Shown: positions 34,907 to 45,224, counted from the stretch's first letter. The stretch: 64,000 nt of DNA from Azorhizobium sp943371865 (GCF_943371865.1 NZ_CALRWL010000004.1:62001-126000); one strand, 5' to 3'. The notes: generated by a model from the letters alone, not told the origin. Numbers and translations are program-made.

Positions 34907-35521
34907 ATGACGCTGGATCTGGCCTTCGTTCTTTCGGTCGCGGCGCTGCTGAGTGTTCCGGGACCGACCAATACGCTGCTCGCCGCTGCCGGGGCCGCGG
35001 GCGGGCCGCGGCATGCGGTGCGGCTGGTGCCGGCGGAATTGGCCGGCTATCTCGTTACCATCGGGCTGCTTTGCACCTTGGTCGGCCCGCTTGTGGCGGG
35101 CCACGCCACGGTCCTGATGGCGTTCCGGCTGGCGGCGGCGGTCTATATCGCGGTGTCTGCGGTCGGCCTCTGGCAACCGGCCGCGGGCGTTGCTGGGACT
35201 GCGCCCGCCGCCATCGGGCCGCACAAGGTATTCGTGGCCACGCTGCTCAATCCCAAGGGACTGATCTTCGCCTTCGTGATCTTCCCCAAGGGTGGGCTGG
35301 CGACGTTGCCGCCGGCTCTCGCGGTGTTCAGCGCGGTGCTGCTCGTCATCGGTACCGGCTGGGTATTGCTGGGCCATCTTATCGCCCGTTCCGCCGGGCG
35401 GTTCGCGACGCCGCGGGGCATTTCCCGCAGCGCCGCCGTGGCGCTGGGGGTTTTTGCGCTCATTCTGCTCGGCTCGGCGCTGGCGCCGGTGGCCGGCCCG
35501 CTGTTCAGCCCAGCGCCCTGA
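34907..35521 (+). CDS. LysE-family translocator
   Basis: 204 residues with five to six membrane helices. SVPGPTNTLLAAAGAAGGPR in helix one and its following loop, and the VFVATLLNPKGLIFAF segment in the centre, are the RhtB/LysE signatures. Members export amino acids or related metabolites. The ATG at 34907 precedes the first helix directly; the upstream extension is basic and lacks a ribosome site. Divergent from the SMR gene across 110 bases and convergent with the E1-like gene, overlapping it by 17 bases at the 3' ends. Confidence 0.88.
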   Translation: MTLDLAFVLSVAALLSVPGPTNTLLAAAGAAGGPRHAVRLVPAELAGYLVTIGLLCTLVGPLVAGHATVLMAFRLAAAVYIAVSAVGLWQPAAGVAGTAPAAIGPHKVFVATLLNPKGLIFAFVIFPKGGLATLPPALAVFSAVLLVIGTGWVLLGHLIARSAGRFATPRGISRSAAVALGVFALILLGSALAPVAGPLFSPAP

Positions 35522-38000
35522 GGTGGCGCATGGGCCGCCCCGGTGCCACCGCCTGCGCGGCGGCGACCATGGCAGCGGTATCGATGCCGTGGTGGCGGTA
35601 GAGATCCTGCAGCGTTCCGGTCTGGCCGAAATGCTCCACGCCCAGCGCCCGCACCCGGTGGCCGTGCACCGAGCCCAGCCATCCCAGGGTGGCCGGGTGG
35701 CCGTCGATCACCGTCACCAGTCCGCAATGACGGGGCAGGGGCGCCAGTAGCCGTTCCACATGGCTCTGGGCATTGAGGACGCCATGCTCACGGGCGCGGG
35801 CGGCGGCGGTCCAGCCGGCATTGAGACGGTCGGCGGAGGTCACCGCCAACAGGCCCACATCACGGCGGTCCTCGGCAATCAGGCCCACCGCCTCGATGGC
35901 CTCCGGCGTCACCGCACCTTGGACCGCGATCACCACCTCGGCATTGGGGCCGGGCTCCCGCAGCCAATAGGCGCCATCCACCATGTGCCGCTTCTGGGTG
36001 TCGGTGAGCGTGCGCTGCGGCTGGGCCAGGGGGCGAGTGGACAGGCGGAAATAGACTGAGCCGCCGGTGGCATCCCGCAGCCAGTTGTGGTCCTCGTCCG
36101 GTCCCGCGCCTTCACGCTGCACATAGTCGAAGGCAAATCCCATCAGTACCGCCAGTTCATCGACGAACGCCGGCTCGAACGAGGCAAGCCCGTCCTGCGC
36201 CATGCCGATGAGCGGGGTGGAGATGGATTGATGCGCGCCGCCTTCGGGCGCCAGCGTGATGCCCGAGGGGGTCGCCACGACGATGAAGCGGGCGTCCTGG
36301 TAGCAGGCATAGTTCAGGGCATCGAGGCCGCGGCAGATGAACGGGTCGTAGAGCGTGCCGATGGGAATGAGACGCGCGCCGAACAAGGAATGCGAGAGGC
36401 CCAGCGCCGAGAGCATGAGGAACAGGTTCATCTCGGCGATGCCCAGTTCCAGATGCTGCCCCTTGGGGGAGAATTCCCAGTTGAAGGTGGAGGGAATGCG
36501 CTCGCGCTTGAACACGTCGATCAGCTCGCGCTGGGCGAACAAGCCGCGCCGGTTCACCCATGGGCCGAGATTGGTGGAGACCGTCACATCCGGCGAGGTG
36601 GTGACGATGCGTCCGGCCAAGGCGCTGTCGCCGCGGGCCATCTCCTGCAGGATCAGGCCGAAGCCCGCCTGGGTGGAGAGGCTGGGATTGGGCGGCGTCA
36701 CCAGGGCCGGCACCGGCAGGGCCGGATCGGACAGGCGCCGGGTGCCCTCGCGCCGGAACGGCACCTTCGCCAGGAAATCGCGGAGCGTGGCCTGCGGCAG
36801 CGCCAACCCTTCGAACGGCTCCCATTCGTGGCCGGGGCGCACGTTCATGGCGGCGCGCAGGGTTTCCACCTGGGCCGGGGTCATGAGGCCGGCGTGGTTG
36901 TCCTTGTGTCCCGCCAGCGGCAGGCCGAAGCCTTTCACCGTGTAGCAGAGGAAGCAGACCGGGCGGTCGTGATCGATGGCGTCGAACGCTTCCATCACCG
37001 TGGGCAGGTCATGGCCGCCCAGATTGGTCATCAGCGCCGAGAGTTCCGCATCGGAGCGCCGCTCAATGAGCGCAGTCACATCGCCCTGGTCGCCGAGATC
37101 ATCCAACAGGCGCTTGCGCCAGGCGGCGCCGCCCTGGAAGGTCAAAGCGGAATATTCGCCATTGGGGCAGGTGTCGATCCAGGCCTTCAGCCGGGCGCCG
37201 CCCTGCTCGCGGAAGGCCGCCTGCTGCAGCGAGCCGTATTTCAGCACCACCACCTGCCAGCCCATGGCTTCGAAAATGCCGACGAAGCGCTCGTACAGGC
37301 CCTCGCGCACCACCGCGTCGAGGCTCTGGCGGTTGTAGTCCACGATCCACCAAGTGTTGCGCACATCGTGCTTCCAGCCCTCCAGCAGGGCTTCGAACAC
37401 ATTGCCTTCGTCCAGTTCCGCATCGCCCACCAAGGCGATCATGCGGCCCTCGGGGCGCCCCTGCGGGCCGAGGCCATGGGCGCGCACATAGTCCTGCGCC
37501 AGGCTGGCGAACAGCGTCTGGGCCACGCCCAGTCCCACCGAGCCGGTGGAGAAATCCACGTCGTCGGTATCCTTGGTCCGGGAGGGGTAGGACTGCGCGC
37601 CCTTATAAGCGCGGAACGCCTCCAGCTTCTCGCGCGTTTGGGCGCCGAGGAGATATTGGATGGCGTGGAAGATCGGGCTGGCGTGGGGCTTGACCGCCAC
37701 CCGGTCCTGCGGCCGCAGGGTGTGGAAATACAGCGCCGTCATGATGGTGGCGAGCGAGGCGGACGAGGCTTGGTGCCCGCCCACCTTCAGGCCGTCGGAC
37801 GACGGACGCAGATGGTTCGCATTGTGGATGGTCCAACTGGCCAGCCACAGGACTTTGCGCTCCAATGCGCTGAGGATTTCCAGGTCCGACGATGCACGCA
37901 AGTCTGCCTCCCGAGGGTCGATCTCTTGGGTCGCTCGACCGGTGATGATCTTACCTGCGTTGGGGCGGGCATTTTTGCCGAATTGACCTTCAGTGCGCAT
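35505..38000 (-). CDS. AceE-like pyruvate dehydrogenase E1 / transketolase-family protein
   Basis: 831 residues. The opening LERKVLWLASWTIHNANHLR, KVGGHQASSASLATIMTALYF and KPHASPIFHAIQYLLG resemble homodimeric pyruvate dehydrogenase E1. The thiamine-diphosphate motif is VGDAELDEGN ending NTWWIVDYN. A full E1 has about 890 residues, so this form is somewhat shorter, and no E2 or E3 gene is nearby; alphaproteobacteria normally use a heterotetrameric E1 for the main complex. It may therefore act as a stand-alone 2-oxoacid decarboxylase/transketolase. The C-terminal domain ends HLRALG. Substrate unproven. Confidence 0.9.
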   Translation of the reverse strand: MRTEGQFGKNARPNAGKIITGRATQEIDPREADLRASSDLEILSALERKVLWLASWTIHNANHLRPSSDGLKVGGHQASSASLATIMTALYFHTLRPQDRVAVKPHASPIFHAIQYLLGAQTREKLEAFRAYKGAQSYPSRTKDTDDVDFSTGSVGLGVAQTLFASLAQDYVRAHGLGPQGRPEGRMIALVGDAELDEGNVFEALLEGWKHDVRNTWWIVDYNRQSLDAVVREGLYERFVGIFEAMGWQVVVLKYGSLQQAAFREQGGARLKAWIDTCPNGEYSALTFQGGAAWRKRLLDDLGDQGDVTALIERRSDAELSALMTNLGGHDLPTVMEAFDAIDHDRPVCFLCYTVKGFGLPLAGHKDNHAGLMTPAQVETLRAAMNVRPGHEWEPFEGLALPQATLRDFLAKVPFRREGTRRLSDPALPVPALVTPPNPSLSTQAGFGLILQEMARGDSALAGRIVTTSPDVTVSTNLGPWVNRRGLFAQRELIDVFKRERIPSTFNWEFSPKGQHLELGIAEMNLFLMLSALGLSHSLFGARLIPIGTLYDPFICRGLDALNYACYQDARFIVVATPSGITLAPEGGAHQSISTPLIGMAQDGLASFEPAFVDELAVLMGFAFDYVQREGAGPDEDHNWLRDATGGSVYFRLSTRPLAQPQRTLTDTQKRHMVDGAYWLREPGPNAEVVIAVQGAVTPEAIEAVGLIAEDRRDVGLLAVTSADRLNAGWTAAARAREHGVLNAQSHVERLLAPLPRHCGLVTVIDGHPATLGWLGSVHGHRVRALGVEHFGQTGTLQDLYRHHGIDTAAMVAAAQAVAPGRPMRHLRALG

Positions 38001-38166
38001 GAATTTTAGGAAACGGTTCGAATTAATAGGTCTGAAGCAGATAAAAAATCCATTTCGCGGCAGGTGCTGTCATCCATCCCAAGCCCTGGACCAGCGCCGC
38101 CGCGCAAACCGGGTGGTCTTGGAAGCGCCCTCCGGCCTACGCTTGCCCCGCACAGGAGACCCATCC

Positions 38167-39006
38167 ATGACCATTCGCGTCGGCATTGGCGGCTGGACCT
38201 TCGAGCCTTGGCGGGGGAGCTTTTTTCCCGCCGGCCTGCCCCATGCGCGCGAGCTGGATTATGCAAGCCGCCACGTCACCACCATCGAGGTCAACGGCAC
38301 CTTCTACCGGACCCAGACGCCCAAGACCTTCGCGAGCTGGGCGGCGCAGGTGCCGGATGATTTTGTCTTCGCCCTCAAGGCCCCGCGCTATGCCACCAAC
38401 CGCCGGGTGCTGGCGGAGGCGGGGGAGAGTATTACGCGCTTCGTGGACAGTGGGCTGGCGGAACTCGGCGACAAGCTGGGGCCGATCAACTGGCAGTTCG
38501 CGCCGACCAAGACGTTTGATCCCGATGACTTTGCCGCCTTCCTGGCCCTGCTCCCAGGCGGCGTGGCCGGGGTAAAGCTGCGCCATGCGGTGGAGGTCCG
38601 GCACGCCAGCTTCTGCACTGCGGAATTTGTGGCCCTGGCCCGCGCCCACGCCGTGGCCATTGTCTATGCCGATGATGACGACCACCCCGCGATCGCCGAT
38701 GCCACGGCCGATTTTGCCTACGCCCGCTTGCAGCGCGCCCGGGAGGACGAGCCCAACGGCTATGACGACGCCACGTTGAAGGCGTGGCAGGGGCGGGCGC
38801 AGGTCTGGGCCGAGGGCCGGATTCCCGACGATCTGGCGGTCTATGGCGACCCGGGCCCCGGCACGCCCGCCAAGCGGAAAGGCGGCACGGGGCGGCGGGA
38901 CGTGTTCCTCTACATGATCAATGGCGCCAAGGTGCGTGCGCCTGCGGCCGCACAGGCCCTACTTGCGCTTCTCGCCGACAGCGTGGATGCCCAGCGTGTC
39001 CGATAG
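38167..39006 (+). CDS. DUF72 family protein
   Basis: 279 residues. The opening IRVGIGGWTFEPWRGSFFP and ELDYASRHVTTIEVNGTFY, followed by FVFALKAPRYATN and LGPINWQFAPTKTFDPDDF, define the DUF72 (YecE-like) TIM-barrel family. The biochemical role is unknown; it is a cytoplasmic protein. Start is the ATG at 38167. It is divergent from the E1-like gene across an AT-rich 166-base gap. Its last 48 bases overlap the convergent ion-channel gene. Confidence 0.93.
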   Translation: MTIRVGIGGWTFEPWRGSFFPAGLPHARELDYASRHVTTIEVNGTFYRTQTPKTFASWAAQVPDDFVFALKAPRYATNRRVLAEAGESITRFVDSGLAELGDKLGPINWQFAPTKTFDPDDFAAFLALLPGGVAGVKLRHAVEVRHASFCTAEFVALARAHAVAIVYADDDDHPAIADATADFAYARLQRAREDEPNGYDDATLKAWQGRAQVWAEGRIPDDLAVYGDPGPGTPAKRKGGTGRRDVFLYMINGAKVRAPAAAQALLALLADSVDAQRVR

Positions 39007-39408
39007 GCGCGCCATGATGGCGAACATCAGGGCAGTGGACCAGCCGAACAGCAGCATGCCGTTCGCGGCTGTTATCGGCCCCAGCAGCCGCCAGCGGTGC
39101 GTGGGCAGCAGATCGCCATACCCCAGCGTGGTGAAATTCACGAAGGCCAGATAGTAGGAATCCAGATCATTGGTCACGCCGCCCACCAGCACGTAGGCGC
39201 TGGCCCAGACGGCCACTTCCAGCAGATGAGCAAAGGTCAGGATCGCCCCGGTCAGCATCATGCCGAGCAGCAGGCTGCGCATGGGGTGGCGTACCCGCAC
39301 CCGCCGCGACAGCGCGAGCATGGCGCGCACCAGGAACACGCTGGCCAAGGCGTGCATCGCCACGGTGAGGAGGCTCACCATGATCCCGTATAGCAGCTCT
39401 CCCGACAT
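38959..39408 (-). CDS. Two-helix potassium channel (ion channel family 2)
   Basis: 149 residues with membrane segments at about 6-26, 44-66, a pore loop and 110-130. The selectivity filter is FTTLGYGDLLP (T-x-G-Y-G-D), which defines a K+-selective pore. There is no RCK/TrkA-N regulatory domain and no voltage sensor. Presumably tetrameric in the inner membrane. The ATG at 39408 is chosen because the longer reading adds 44 non-membrane residues. The 3' end lies antisense inside the DUF72 gene. Confidence 0.88.
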   Translation of the reverse strand: MSGELLYGIMVSLLTVAMHALASVFLVRAMLALSRRVRVRHPMRSLLLGMMLTGAILTFAHLLEVAVWASAYVLVGGVTNDLDSYYLAFVNFTTLGYGDLLPTHRWRLLGPITAANGMLLFGWSTALMFAIMARLSDTLGIHAVGEKRK

Positions 39409-39532
39409 GGTCTGGGCTCCGATCACGCTGCGCTGTCCCTGTCCTGTGGCGTCGGGCCGGTCATGGAACCCGATCAGGGGAACCGCAAGGCAGGAATGCG
39501 GCGGCATCGGTGCATTTTTTTCATTTGGTGCG

Positions 39533-39557
39533 GGAACCAACGGCGGGGGCCCGCGTT
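39533..39557 (+). promoter_or_regulatory. EcfG-type promoter for an 80-residue protein
   Basis: GGAAC (39533-39537), 16-base spacer, CGTT (39554-39557). It lies 78 bases upstream of the ATG at 39636, in the gap divergent from the potassium channel gene. Confidence 0.65.
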
Positions 39558-39635
39558 AAACCCCAATATTGCCGCGTCGACACCGCTCAACGGTTCCACG
39601 CAGGGGCGGTGGGCGCGACCTCGAAGGAGGATGCC

Positions 39636-39878
39636 ATGCCCGAGCCGATGTCTCATCCGATCAAGCCGGTCAAACTGCAATACTGGTCCAGATCCCATGC
39701 GGTGGGCGCGCCGGAGGGGTGGCCCGAGCCCTATGGGTTCGATACGGTCGAAGATGCGGTTGCCTTCGCCATGACCCAATCGCCCGCTAATCGTGAGCTG
39801 GCTTGGCTCCGTACCGAGCGCGGCGAGGTGCTCAAGCCGGACCAGATCTATCGCCGCTGGGCGCTGCGACAGGGCTGA
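39636..39878 (+). CDS. Small conserved-looking hypothetical protein, probable general-stress gene
   Basis: 80 residues, soluble. LQYWSRSHAVGAPEGWPEPY, FDTVEDAVAFAM and a closing GEVLKPDQIYRRWALRQG suggest a compact domain of mixed strands and helices; I know no family name. The ATG at 39636 has a strong AAGGAGG five bases upstream. An EcfG-type promoter precedes it. It may reach typA by read-through, as only 160 bases and no clear terminator separate them. Confidence 0.75.
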   Translation: MPEPMSHPIKPVKLQYWSRSHAVGAPEGWPEPYGFDTVEDAVAFAMTQSPANRELAWLRTERGEVLKPDQIYRRWALRQG

Positions 39879-40038
39879 AATCCGATGGTGCGGCCCGTCC
39901 GCGGGGTGCCATTGGGGCGTATCGGCGGTCAAAACTGCGTGCGGCGTTGATCTTCCTGCGTCATCGTGTATTTTGCGCCGCAAAATTCCGGCAAGCGGGT
40001 CCGAGACATCGGGCCCGCGTTTTGGTGTTTAGGACCTC

Positions 40039-41865
<1,827 letters not shown>

Positions 41866-41894
41866 TCGGCCAGCGCTTTCCCTCCCGTCCATAG

Positions 41895-41926
41895 AAAAGC
41901 CCCGGCGCCTTGCGCCGGGGCTTTTT
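41895..41926 (+). terminator. Intrinsic terminator of typA
   Basis: A perfect 14-bp stem (41895-41908 with 41912-41925) with a three-base loop and a run of five T. The A-run on the left arm lets it act on the opposite strand too, where the TM2-domain gene ends at 41971. Confidence 0.92.
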
Positions 41927-41970
41927 CATTTGGGCCGGATGGTGGATCGGGCGCGGACCCTCGCGGCGTC

Positions 41971-42309
41971 TCAGGGGGCCAGGGAGGCCCGCTGGGCCAC
42001 CGCAGCCTGACCGTGCAGGGCGAGCCGCTCCTGGGTCATGCGCGCGCGCAGCATTGCCCGCTTGTCCCGCGCCATGCCCGGAATGAGGAAAGCGTCCACC
42101 AGCAGCCAGATCAGCCCGATGGCGATGAAATAGCTGAGGATTTGCAGGATCGCGCTGACCGGGCGCCCCAGATAGAAGCGGTGGGCGGAGACAATGCCCA
42201 GGAAGAACCAGAACAGATAGGCCAGCACCAGGCTCGGCCCCTCATTGGTCACCCGCGTCTCGATCAGGATCTGCTCGTTGATGTCGAGCGCACTGGGGTC
42301 GTTGGTCAT
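41971..42309 (-). CDS. TM2-domain membrane protein
   Basis: 112 residues. LVLAYLFWFFLGIVSAHRFYLGRPVSAI and GLIWLLVDAFLIPGM are the TM2 domain: two helices joined by a short loop with the conserved G-x-x-x-A-H-R-F-Y-L-G and D. Function is unknown in bacteria. Start is the ATG at 42309 with GGGAG upstream; the extended reading adds 51 basic residues and is rejected. It converges on typA. Confidence 0.9.
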   Translation of the reverse strand: MTNDPSALDINEQILIETRVTNEGPSLVLAYLFWFFLGIVSAHRFYLGRPVSAILQILSYFIAIGLIWLLVDAFLIPGMARDKRAMLRARMTQERLALHGQAAVAQRASLAP

Positions 42310-42748
42310 ACATCTGTTCTCCCGCCGCGACCCCCGCCGGGATCCATCTGCCGCTTCTCGCGTGCGGCGGCCATGTTGGCAAGGGTGCGGCGCGGGGAAG
42401 GTCCGCGGCTCCGGCCACAACGGATGCGAATCACGGCGGCTGCCCCTAGGTGAGAAACGCACTGCGGTCTGTCGCCGGCGGAGGCTGCCATTTTGGAACG
42501 ACTTGGCACCGCATCCGTTTCGTGCACAGGGGCCGTCTGCGCGCGCGCCCTCTTGCCGCCACAGGGCTTCTCTCCTGTGGCCCCCTTGCGCTTGTGCTGA
42601 GCCGCCTCATCAACCTCTGTCAGTTCGGAACGAGGGTCCGTTGACAGTGACCCAAAGCCCTCCTACCACTGATAGGCCGGCCGGTTTGCAAGAACAGAGG
42701 CGCGGGTGGAGGCACTCCCTTCGCCCCGCCCAACGAGGATCAAATCGC
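42310..42748. other. Divergent intergenic region between TM2 gene and hpf
   Basis: 439 bases without a supported gene. Reading frames through it only extend hpf or the TM2 gene backwards and have no ribosome site. A sigma-70-like promoter candidate for hpf lies at 42641-42669. The left half is GC-rich and featureless to my eye. Confidence 0.6.
42641..42669 (+). promoter_or_regulatory. Candidate promoter of hpf
   Basis: TTGACA (42641-42646) is a perfect -35; 17 bases later TACCAC (42664-42669) is a weak -10. It lies 80 bases before the hpf ATG. Confidence 0.4.
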
Positions 42749-43345
42749 ATGGCTCTTCGTGTCTCGGGTAAGAACATCGATGTCGGTGACGCCCTTCGGC
42801 AGCGACTGTCGGACCGTGTTTCCGAGATGGTCGGCAAATATTTCGATGGCGGATGGTCAGGCCACGCCACCGTTTGCCGCGAAGGCTCCGGATATCGCTC
42901 GGAGCTGCTTCTCCATCTGGATTCCGGCGCCAATCTCCAAGCTCAGGGCAATGCACAGGACCCCAGTGCCTGCGCCGACGCGGCCATGGACAAGGTCGAA
43001 AAGCGCCTGCGCCGCTACAAGCAGCGGCTGAAGGATCGCCACGGCCACGGCAACAACGGCCACAGTGCCGAGAGCTATGCGGCGCAAAGCTACGTGCTGG
43101 ACGCGGCGCCGCTGGTTGAAACCGAAGACGAACTGGAAGGCTGGAGCCCCACCGTGGTGGCCGAGCAGGTCACCCGGCTGAACTCGCTTTCGGTGCGCGA
43201 CGCGGTGGTGGAGCTGGAGGTCACCGGCGCCTCGGTGGTGGTGTTCCGCCACGCTGGCCATGGTCGCGTCAGCGTGGTCTATCGCCGGGCCGACGGTCAT
43301 GTGGGCTGGATCGACCCATCCGCTCCCGCCGTGGAAAGCCATTGA
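42749..43345 (+). CDS. hpf: Ribosome hibernation-promoting factor, long form
   Basis: 198 residues: the N-terminal S30AE domain (about 1-110; LRVSGKNIDVGDALRQRLSD, ending in KVEKRLRRYKQRLKD) and the C-terminal dimerisation domain (about 140-195; VRDAVVELEVTGASVVVFRH, VSVVYRRADGHVGWIDP). Long HPF pairs 70S ribosomes into inactive 100S dimers in stationary phase. Start is the ATG at 42749 with GAGGA upstream. ptsN follows on the same strand, separated by a palindromic repeat; the common rpoN neighbour is not present. Confidence 0.96.
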   Translation: MALRVSGKNIDVGDALRQRLSDRVSEMVGKYFDGGWSGHATVCREGSGYRSELLLHLDSGANLQAQGNAQDPSACADAAMDKVEKRLRRYKQRLKDRHGHGNNGHSAESYAAQSYVLDAAPLVETEDELEGWSPTVVAEQVTRLNSLSVRDAVVELEVTGASVVVFRHAGHGRVSVVYRRADGHVGWIDPSAPAVESH

Positions 43346-43366
43346 CCGAAGATAGGGCTTGGGACT

Positions 43367-43417
43367 AGAGCATGGTGCCGAATAGGGGATACTGCCTTTC
43401 GGGCGACACCATGCTCT
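43367..43417. repeat. Palindromic intergenic repeat, rhizobial type
   Basis: AGAGCATGGTG (43367-43377) and CACCATGCTCT (43407-43417) are perfect reverse complements around a 29-base core with further pairing (CCGAA with TTCGG). Repeats starting with GAGCATG are, as I recall, dispersed widely between genes of Rhizobiales. It sits between hpf and ptsN and could form a transcript hairpin. Confidence 0.7.
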
Positions 43418-43536
43418 CGTTTCCAGAGTAGAGACGGTCTAAGAGTTTAGGTTGAATGAACCTGAAATCATCCGGCTCTCGCGTCCGCCGCCATCCTTTG
43501 TCCGTCTTGGCCAGCTTTCGCCAGGGATTTTACTGA

Positions 43537-44001
43537 ATGCCCCTTGCCGATCTCGTGGCCCGCGATGCGGTCTTCCCCTCTTTGAGGGCAAGCAGCAAGA
43601 AGCAGGCGCTCCAGGAACTGGCGCAGCACGCCGCAGCGCTTATCGGTCGCGACCAGCGCGAAATCTTCGAGACGCTCCTTCAGCGGGAGCGCCTCGGCTC
43701 GACCGGCGTGGGGAATGGCATTGCCATCCCCCACGGCAAGCTGCCGCGCCTCGACAAGCTGTTCGGCGCCTTCGCCCGGCTGGAAAAGCCGATCGATTTC
43801 GAGGCCTTGGACGGCGAGCCGGTGGATCTGGTGTTCCTGCTGCTGGCGCCCGAAGCGGCCGGAGCCGATCATCTCAAGGCGTTGGCGCGGGTGGCCCGCA
43901 TGTTGCGGGATCCCACCATTGCGGACAAATTGCGCGGCACCCGGGATGCGGGCGCCATCCATGCGCTGCTGACCACCACGCCGGCTTCCGACGCCGCCTG
44001 A
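43537..44001 (+). CDS. ptsN: PTS IIA-like nitrogen-regulatory protein PtsN (EIIA-Ntr)
   Basis: 154 residues. The phosphoacceptor is H66 in GNGIAIPHGKLP; LDGEPVDLVFLLLAPE and DHLKALARVARMLRD are typical of EIIA-Ntr. It takes phosphate from PEP through EI-Ntr and NPr and in rhizobia affects K+ transport, PHB turnover and ABC transporters. The ATG at 43537 is preceded by only a weak AGGG. Its position after hpf reproduces the conserved hpf-ptsN order. Confidence 0.95.
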   Translation: MPLADLVARDAVFPSLRASSKKQALQELAQHAAALIGRDQREIFETLLQRERLGSTGVGNGIAIPHGKLPRLDKLFGAFARLEKPIDFEALDGEPVDLVFLLLAPEAAGADHLKALARVARMLRDPTIADKLRGTRDAGAIHALLTTTPASDAA

Positions 44002-44173
44002 GCCTGCAAGGGCCTTTCTGGCCGCGGGAGTGTGCGCGTCGATCTCGGCGCGTCGCCTGTTCCCTTCACCTGCGAGGCGGCAGGGATGGGCCTCAAGGCG
44101 TCCATTGCTCAAGGCATCCGCGATCAGACAGAGACAGCTGTGATGCCTTCGCAGGCGGCCTCTGACGTCGCGC

Positions 44174-44191
44174 GAGGTATTTAAATACCTC
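44174..44191. promoter_or_regulatory. Perfect 18-bp AT-centred palindrome between convergent genes
   Basis: GAGGTATTTAAATACCTC is fully self-complementary and stands out in GC-rich DNA. It lies in the 293-base gap between ptsN and the DUF1150 gene, where no promoter is expected. It could be a protein-binding site; no T-tract, so it is a poor terminator. The rest of the gap shows nothing else. Confidence 0.45.
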
Positions 44192-44294
44192 ACGCTCGAC
44201 GCGAACAGAATCGATCCGGTCCATCGCCCTGGCGTACACGCATCAGGCGCCGCGCCCGCCCTCCGAAGAGGTCGCGCGCCGCCTGTGCGGGAGA

Positions 44295-44561
44295 TCAGTG
44301 AAGGCTGACGGTAATCAGTTCATGCTCGGATGCATTGGCCAACGCCGCTTCTCGGCTGTCGGTGAGCATAATGGGCGTGCCATCGGCCGCGTGGAGCGTG
44401 AACAGCGTCAGCCCCGGCGCGATCTCAGGGGCCTGGGGAAACAGCCGCTGCACGTCCTCGGAGCGGATGGTCCGCACATAGGCCAGCTCGCCGCCGCCAA
44501 GTGCCGCCAATCCCTCGGGGCTGATGTTCTGAATGGTCTCGTTGAACTTTTCCGTATTCAT
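44295..44561 (-). CDS. DUF1150 protein, partner of Hsp20
   Basis: 88 residues, soluble. ISPEGLAALGGGELAYVR, the EDVQRLFPQAPEIAPG motif and LFTLHAADGTPIMLTDSREA match DUF1150, a small alphaproteobacterial family usually encoded just after an hsp20 gene. Function unknown; probably heat-induced with it. The ATG at 44561 has AGAGAGGG upstream and lies 42 bases after the hsp20 stop. Confidence 0.92.
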   Translation of the reverse strand: MNTEKFNETIQNISPEGLAALGGGELAYVRTIRSEDVQRLFPQAPEIAPGLTLFTLHAADGTPIMLTDSREAALANASEHELITVSLH

Positions 44562-44603
44562 GTGGGCAACCCTCTCTTCCCGCTTCGTCGCTCTGCTCGC
44601 CTG

Positions 44604-45032
44604 TCAGGATCGGGAAATGATATCGATCCGTTTCGCCAGCCTGGTGGGTTCAGGTCTCACGAGGTCGATGGACAGGAGGCCATTGCGCAATTCGGCGCCG
44701 AGCACATTCATGCCCTCGGCCAACACGAACGTGCGCTGGAACTGTCGGGCCGCGATCCCCCTGTGGAGGAAGATCCGGGGCTCCGCATCCTCGGACTGAC
44801 GGCCGCGGATGGTCAGTTCCTTCTCTTCGAGCGCCACCTCCAGCTCATCCGAAGCAAAACCCGCTACGGCCAGCGTGATGCGCAGGCGCAGGGGAGCGTC
44901 CGGAGCGGCGTCGATCCTCTCCACATTATAGGGAGGATATCCGTCCGCGCTTTTGGCGACCCGGTCGAGCGTGCGCTCGACTTCGTCGAACCCCAACAGA
45001 AACGGGCTCGACAGCGAAGAGATTCGCGACAT
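44604..45032 (-). CDS. Hsp20 small heat-shock protein, IbpA-like
   Basis: 142 residues. The alpha-crystallin domain covers about 35-130: PPYNVERIDAAPDAPLRLRI, LAVAGFASDELEVALEEKEL and the HRGIAARQFQRTFVLAEGMN segment, with the conserved A-x-x-x-G-L-L as AELRNGLLSIDL. It holds unfolding proteins for DnaK/ClpB. Start is the ATG at 45032 with GAGGAC as ribosome site. I see no ROSE thermometer or clear RpoH promoter in the short upstream region. Confidence 0.94.
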   Translation of the reverse strand: MSRISSLSSPFLLGFDEVERTLDRVAKSADGYPPYNVERIDAAPDAPLRLRITLAVAGFASDELEVALEEKELTIRGRQSEDAEPRIFLHRGIAARQFQRTFVLAEGMNVLGAELRNGLLSIDLVRPEPTRLAKRIDIISRS

Positions 45033-45224
45033 GTGCCAAAGTCCTCATCAAGCGACTTTGCGGTTACACGGCGCGATCCGATCCGGATCCCGCCCATCGG
45101 GGCCCTGCAAGGCACCCCGACGTTTGCGATATGGGGAGCATTCCCCCACCGTGCAAGACTGCCACGGGAGGGTTGCGCGAGGATGGGGCCGCGCGGGATG
45201 GGGTGTTCGACCTTAGGTGGAGCC

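Noticed and set aside
36087..38009. 640-codon plus-strand frame opposite the E1-like gene
   Set aside because: Antisense shadow; the E1 thiamine diphosphate motif and family signatures are on the minus strand.
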